DNA of 10,379 nucleotides, from NCBI GenBank assembly GCA_035302865.1, contig DATGSF010000226.1, forward strand, positions 1 to 10,379, read 5' to 3'. Position 1 is the stretch's first letter. Each line of letters starts with the position of its first letter. The notes under the pieces are model-generated. The model searched no databases and was not told the origin of the DNA. It was given only the letters and a program-made list of their open reading frames with translations. The DNA comes from DATGSF01 sp035302865. Lineage in GTDB: Bacteria; Bacteroidota; Bacteroidia; Chitinophagales; Chitinophagaceae. The position numbers and the translations under genes were made by a program. Positions 7,186 to 10,379 of this stretch are shown here, one piece after another.

Positions 7186-9495
7186 ATGAAATTTAAAAAT
7201 GGTATTTCTTTTATAATTGCTTGTTCTATGCTGTTGCTTTTTACAGCTTGTAGCAATACTAAATATTTGGCAGAAGGTCAAAGTTTGTACGTGGGTAGTG
7301 ATGTGGAAATAGAGGACAGTGTACTCACAAAAAAAGAAAGAAAAAGCATGGAATCTGAATTAGAGTCAGCCTTAAGACCTAAGCCTAATAAAACTTTTTT
7401 AGGCTTGAGAATAAAACTCTGGATTCATAATGTGGTGGGAGAACCTAAATCTAATAAAGGTTTGAAATATTGGATGCAAGATAAATTTGGAGAACCGCCG
7501 GTCTTAGGTTCGGATTTTAATGTGGAATATAATAATGAAATTATTGAAAACTATTTGGGAAATGAAGGTTTCTTACATGCTAGCTCCATTGGTGAAGAAG
7601 AAATAAAAAAGAAAAAAAAGAAAGCGTATTTTAAAGTGAAAACAGATAAACAAAGTATAATTAATGATGTGGAGTTTACTGTCTATGACACTTTGCAACT
7701 TTCTAAACATATTAAAAATACTAGGGAAAATACTTTACTTAAAGAGGGTGATGCTTATAATCTAAATACCATCAAAAAAGAGAGAGAAAGAATTTCGGAA
7801 ACTTTAAAAACATTCGGTTATTATTATTTTAGTCCTAATCATATCTTAGTGAGAGCAGATACTAGTGTGGGAACCTATAAAATGGATTTAAAAGTGGATT
7901 TGAAATTGGGAGAAATGCCAAAAGAAGCAATGTATCAGTATAAAATGAATGAAATTCTTGTATTTCCTAATTACCAATTACAAGGAAATAGAGGACGAAG
8001 ACCAAGTAGATATGCTGATACCTTATCTCATGATAGTGGTTTTAAAATTATTGATCCTAGCCACTCTTTTAAATCAGCTGTGTTCTATCAAGCTATGCAA
8101 TTTAAGCCTGGAGAATATTATGATAAAAGAAAACAAAATATTTCTCTAAATCGATTAATTTCTTTGGGTACCTTTAAATTCGTAAAAAACGAATTCTCTA
8201 TAGTGGAAGATATTGATGAGCATCTCTTAGATGTGCATTATTTATTGACTCCAGCTCCTAAAAAAGCTTTTAATATTGAATTAGGAGGTTTTGGTAATGA
8301 TGGAAATCGTCTAGGTTCAAGAGCTAGTATAACATGGAGAAATCGAAATTTGTTAAAAGGTGCAGAATTGTTTACAGTAAAGGTGTCAGGAGGTTTGGAA
8401 AAACAATATGGCGGTGAGCTTAAAAGACCAGATCAATATAATGTAGGGGTGGAACTTGGATTAAATATTCCTAAATTCTTAGTGCCTTTTATTCCTATTA
8501 AAGCTTCTGGAATGTTTATTCCTCGTACCTTAATTCATGTTAATTATGATATGAACTTAAGAAAAGATTATTCCATTACTAATGTTTATACTGCTAATTT
8601 TGGATACAATTGGAAAGAAGACGCCGCAAAAGAGCATAAATTATTTCCAATAAATGTGTCTCTGGTACATACTGATACCTTTAATAAAAATCCGGATTTT
8701 GAAGTAAATCTTAGTAATTTATTTTATAATGGAATTATTATTGGTCCTACTTATGAATATACTTATAACTCCCAACTAAAAAGAACCCAAAAGCATAATT
8801 TTTACTTTAATGGTAGAGCAGATTTATCAGGAAATATCATAGGATTATCGCAAAGAGCAAATTTTGAAAATAATCCTAAAAAATTCTTAGGTATGGACTT
8901 TGCACAATATGTAAAATTGCAGGCGGATTTTAGATATTATCTGCATTTTACTAAGGAGTCTGTCCTGGCCGCACGAGCATTTGGAGGATGGGGGATATCT
9001 TATGGCAATTCTTCGCAATTACCTAATATAAAGCAATTTTATGTTGGTGGTAGTAATAGTTTAAGAGGATTTCAATCAAGATTGGTAGGGCCAGGTTCTT
9101 ATCATGAAGTTAGTCAGACAGGAGGTCAAACTTTTATTGAAATGTTAGGAGATATTCGCCTCGAAGCTAATCTGGAATGGAGAATGCAATTGTACAAATT
9201 TCTGAAAGGTGCTTTATTTGTAGATGCTGGTAATATTTGGTTGCAAAGACCAAATTCAAAGTTTCCTGGAGGAGAAATTACTAAGGATTTTTATAAAGAA
9301 ATTGCCGTTAATGCTGGATTGGGTGCAAGATTGGACTTTTCTATTCTTATTTTACGTTTGGATTTTGGTTTTCCTATACGTCAACCTTGGTTGCCTGAGG
9401 GAGATAGATGGACTTATAAATATATAGATTTTAGAGATTCGGAATGGCGACGATCTAATCTTATATTTAATATTGCAATAGGATATCCTTTCTAA
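7186..9495 (+). CDS. tamL: TamL: lipoprotein TamA-like Omp85 outer-membrane protein
   Basis: This 769-aa Omp85-superfamily protein should be the outer-membrane partner of the TamB encoded 3 bp upstream. The N-terminus is a lipoprotein signal peptide: basic MKFKNG, a hydrophobic stretch to residue 19, then FTAC with Cys22 as the predicted lipidated residue. Lipidated TamA homologues (TamL) are known as a Bacteroidota variant; E. coli TamA has an ordinary signal peptide and 577 residues. The mature part has POTRA-like beta-alpha-alpha-beta units at about 85-153, 157-240 and 290-350 (three, as in TamA; boundaries estimated by eye). A 16-strand barrel should occupy about 355-769, with the Omp85 loop-6 signature as GGSNSLRGF (621-629, Arg627-Gly628-Phe629) and a terminal strand ending GYPF with a final aromatic, typical of Omp85 barrels. 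No acidic surface-export signal follows Cys22. A lysine run lies at about 140-146. Paralogous BamA is less likely given the lipobox, the three POTRAs and the TamB neighbour. Confidence 0.92.
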   Translation: MKFKNGISFIIACSMLLLFTACSNTKYLAEGQSLYVGSDVEIEDSVLTKKERKSMESELESALRPKPNKTFLGLRIKLWIHNVVGEPKSNKGLKYWMQDKFGEPPVLGSDFNVEYNNEIIENYLGNEGFLHASSIGEEEIKKKKKKAYFKVKTDKQSIINDVEFTVYDTLQLSKHIKNTRENTLLKEGDAYNLNTIKKERERISETLKTFGYYYFSPNHILVRADTSVGTYKMDLKVDLKLGEMPKEAMYQYKMNEILVFPNYQLQGNRGRRPSRYADTLSHDSGFKIIDPSHSFKSAVFYQAMQFKPGEYYDKRKQNISLNRLISLGTFKFVKNEFSIVEDIDEHLLDVHYLLTPAPKKAFNIELGGFGNDGNRLGSRASITWRNRNLLKGAELFTVKVSGGLEKQYGGELKRPDQYNVGVELGLNIPKFLVPFIPIKASGMFIPRTLIHVNYDMNLRKDYSITNVYTANFGYNWKEDAAKEHKLFPINVSLVHTDTFNKNPDFEVNLSNLFYNGIIIGPTYEYTYNSQLKRTQKHNFYFNGRADLSGNIIGLSQRANFENNPKKFLGMDFAQYVKLQADFRYYLHFTKESVLAARAFGGWGISYGNSSQLPNIKQFYVGGSNSLRGFQSRLVGPGSYHEVSQTGGQTFIEMLGDIRLEANLEWRMQLYKFLKGALFVDAGNIWLQRPNSKFPGGEITKDFYKEIAVNAGLGARLDFSILILRLDFGFPIRQPWLPEGDRWTYKYIDFRDSEWRRSNLIFNIAIGYPF

Positions 9496-9504
9496 AAATT
9501 AATT

Positions 9505-10379
9505 ATGCAGCATTATTTAATAAAATATGTAAAGGAAATACTTGAAGATTATAATGGAAAACAACCTTTAATAAAGTATTTAAAGGGTTTTTATAAAAAA
9601 GAAAAACAGCTAGGAAAAAGAGATAGAAATGCAATTACTTCTGCTTTGTTTGAAATCTATAGATATGCAGCAGTAAACGCAAAAAAAACGATATATCCAT
9701 TAAAAATTATAGAAGATTCTAAAAATAAAAATGACTTTTATTATTGGAAATTTCTTCTTGAAAACAGAATTGAGGCTGAATTCATAAACGATTTAAAAAT
9801 TGATTTGAATTATGGTTTTTTGCTTAAAGAAGATAATTTGAAATTTTCTAAAGGTTTTACCATTCAAGATTTTAAGGAATTAATTAATAATCAATCAAAA
9901 GTATTTTTTAGAATTAAAAATTCTGATAAAGAAGTTACAAATTTTGAAAAAATTAATCTTGATGGAATTCCTGTTTTTTATACAGAAAAAGATACAAAAT
10001 TAGATCATTTCTTTTCTGAAGAAAATTATATTATTCAAGATCTTTCTTCGCAAAAATCTTTAATAAAAGCATGGAAATTATTAGAAATAAATGAAAAAGA
10101 AGAAATACATGTTTGGGATGTTTGCGCAGGTGCAGGAGGAAAATCTTTACTTTTACAAGACTTGCATGATAATATTAGCATTACAGCTACAGATGTTCGA
10201 AAGAGCATTCTAATCGAATTGCAAAGAAGACAAAATTTATATTTTAAGAATAGAAAAAAAATACATAGCTTTTATTGGGATGTGGCTAAATCTTGTCCTA
10301 ATAATGTACCCAAACAAGATGTGGTATTAATAGATACACCATGCTCCGGAAGTGGCACTTGGGGGAGAAGCCCAGAAAG
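9505..10379 (+). CDS. rsmB: RsmB/NOP-family rRNA cytosine-C5 methyltransferase, N-terminal part (3' end beyond window)
   Basis: The frame is open from ATG 9505 to the right edge: 291 full codons plus 2 nt. Family members transfer a methyl group from S-adenosylmethionine to cytosine C5 in RNA; E. coli RsmB acts on C967 of 16S rRNA. The N-terminal helical region carries LGKRDRNAI (37-45), matching the GxxDRxxI pattern of RsmB-type proteins. The Rossmann SAM-binding motif is WDVCAGAGGKS (204-214), where most relatives have CAAPGGKT. Motif IV is DTPCSGSGTW (277-286) with Cys280 in the PCSG context, the residue used for product release. The catalytic cysteine of motif VI lies beyond the window, so activity cannot be judged. 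The N-terminal half is strikingly A/T-rich: 20 G+C in the 120 bases from 9841 to 9960. The gene lies 9 bp after tamL with no terminator between, consistent with co-transcription. The RsmB/NOP family is clear; RsmB itself rather than another NOP-type enzyme is likely but not proven. Confidence 0.87.
   Translation, partial: MQHYLIKYVKEILEDYNGKQPLIKYLKGFYKKEKQLGKRDRNAITSALFEIYRYAAVNAKKTIYPLKIIEDSKNKNDFYYWKFLLENRIEAEFINDLKIDLNYGFLLKEDNLKFSKGFTIQDFKELINNQSKVFFRIKNSDKEVTNFEKINLDGIPVFYTEKDTKLDHFFSEENYIIQDLSSQKSLIKAWKLLEINEKEEIHVWDVCAGAGGKSLLLQDLHDNISITATDVRKSILIELQRRQNLYFKNRKKIHSFYWDVAKSCPNNVPKQDVVLIDTPCSGSGTWGRSPE

Noticed and set aside
2457..7281. Minus-strand open frames at 2457-2693, 2853-3080, 3372-3662, 5001-5249, 5382-5618 and 7063-7281
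   Set aside because: All lie antisense to tamB or the tamB-tamL junction, are 72-96 codons, are rich in Ser/Phe/Lys as expected of the reverse complement of A/T-rich coding DNA, and show no recognisable motif.
7949..9427. Plus-strand alternative-frame ORFs at 7949-8149 and 9224-9427
   Set aside because: They overlap the well-supported tamL frame, which has clear POTRA and barrel motifs across both regions. Their hydrophobic composition is a frame-shift artefact of beta-barrel coding sequence.
7186..9495. Assignment of the Omp85 protein as BamA
   Set aside because: The lipobox at Cys22, three rather than five POTRA-like units, and direct adjacency to tamB all favour TamA/TamL.
9496..9504. 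Terminator between tamL and rsmB
   Set aside because: The gap is 9 bp of A/T with no inverted repeat.
1..10379. CRISPR arrays, insertion sequences, tRNA or rRNA genes, phage or defence genes
   Set aside because: No direct repeats with regular spacers, no transposase or integrase motifs, no tRNA-like cloverleaf and no foreign-looking gene were seen. Coding density on the plus strand after 659 is nearly complete.

Overview
The window reads as a core-genome segment of a low-GC member of the Bacteroidota. Four signs support this. The divergent gene belongs to the GlmU-like family typical of that phylum. A promoter upstream of def fits the Bacteroidota pattern (TTG, 20-bp spacer, TATCTTTG). Genes start behind A/T-rich leaders with no clear Shine-Dalgarno. 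TamB is paired with a lipoprotein-type TamA homologue, an arrangement characteristic of the phylum. I cannot name a genus.

Layout: positions 1-546 carry, on the minus strand, the N-terminal 182 codons of a GlmU-like sugar nucleotidyltransferase family protein whose 3' part runs off the left edge. Positions 547-658 are a divergent promoter region. From 659 to the right edge everything is on the plus strand and tightly packed: def (peptide deformylase), mazG (nucleoside triphosphate pyrophosphohydrolase, apparently starting at TTG), a 1698-aa TamB homologue, a 769-aa lipoprotein TamA-like Omp85 protein (TamL), and the first 291 codons of an RsmB/NOP-type rRNA cytosine-C5 methyltransferase, cut by the right edge. 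The gaps are 3, 44, 3 and 9 bp, and I see no terminator, so these five genes could be one transcript led by the def promoter.

Functionally the cluster mixes housekeeping roles (N-terminal deformylation of new proteins, clean-up of non-canonical NTPs, rRNA modification) with an envelope module. TamB should span the periplasm from an N-terminal inner-membrane anchor, and TamL should sit in the outer membrane as a lipidated POTRA/beta-barrel protein. Their near-abutting genes suggest coupled production of the two partners.

I find no mobile elements, CRISPR arrays, tRNAs, rRNAs, phage genes or recognisable novel system. The points most worth following are the lipoprotein TamL paired with TamB, the non-ATG start of mazG directly after def, the extended basic tail on TamB, and the divergent GlmU-like protein that lacks the usual nucleotidyltransferase signature.
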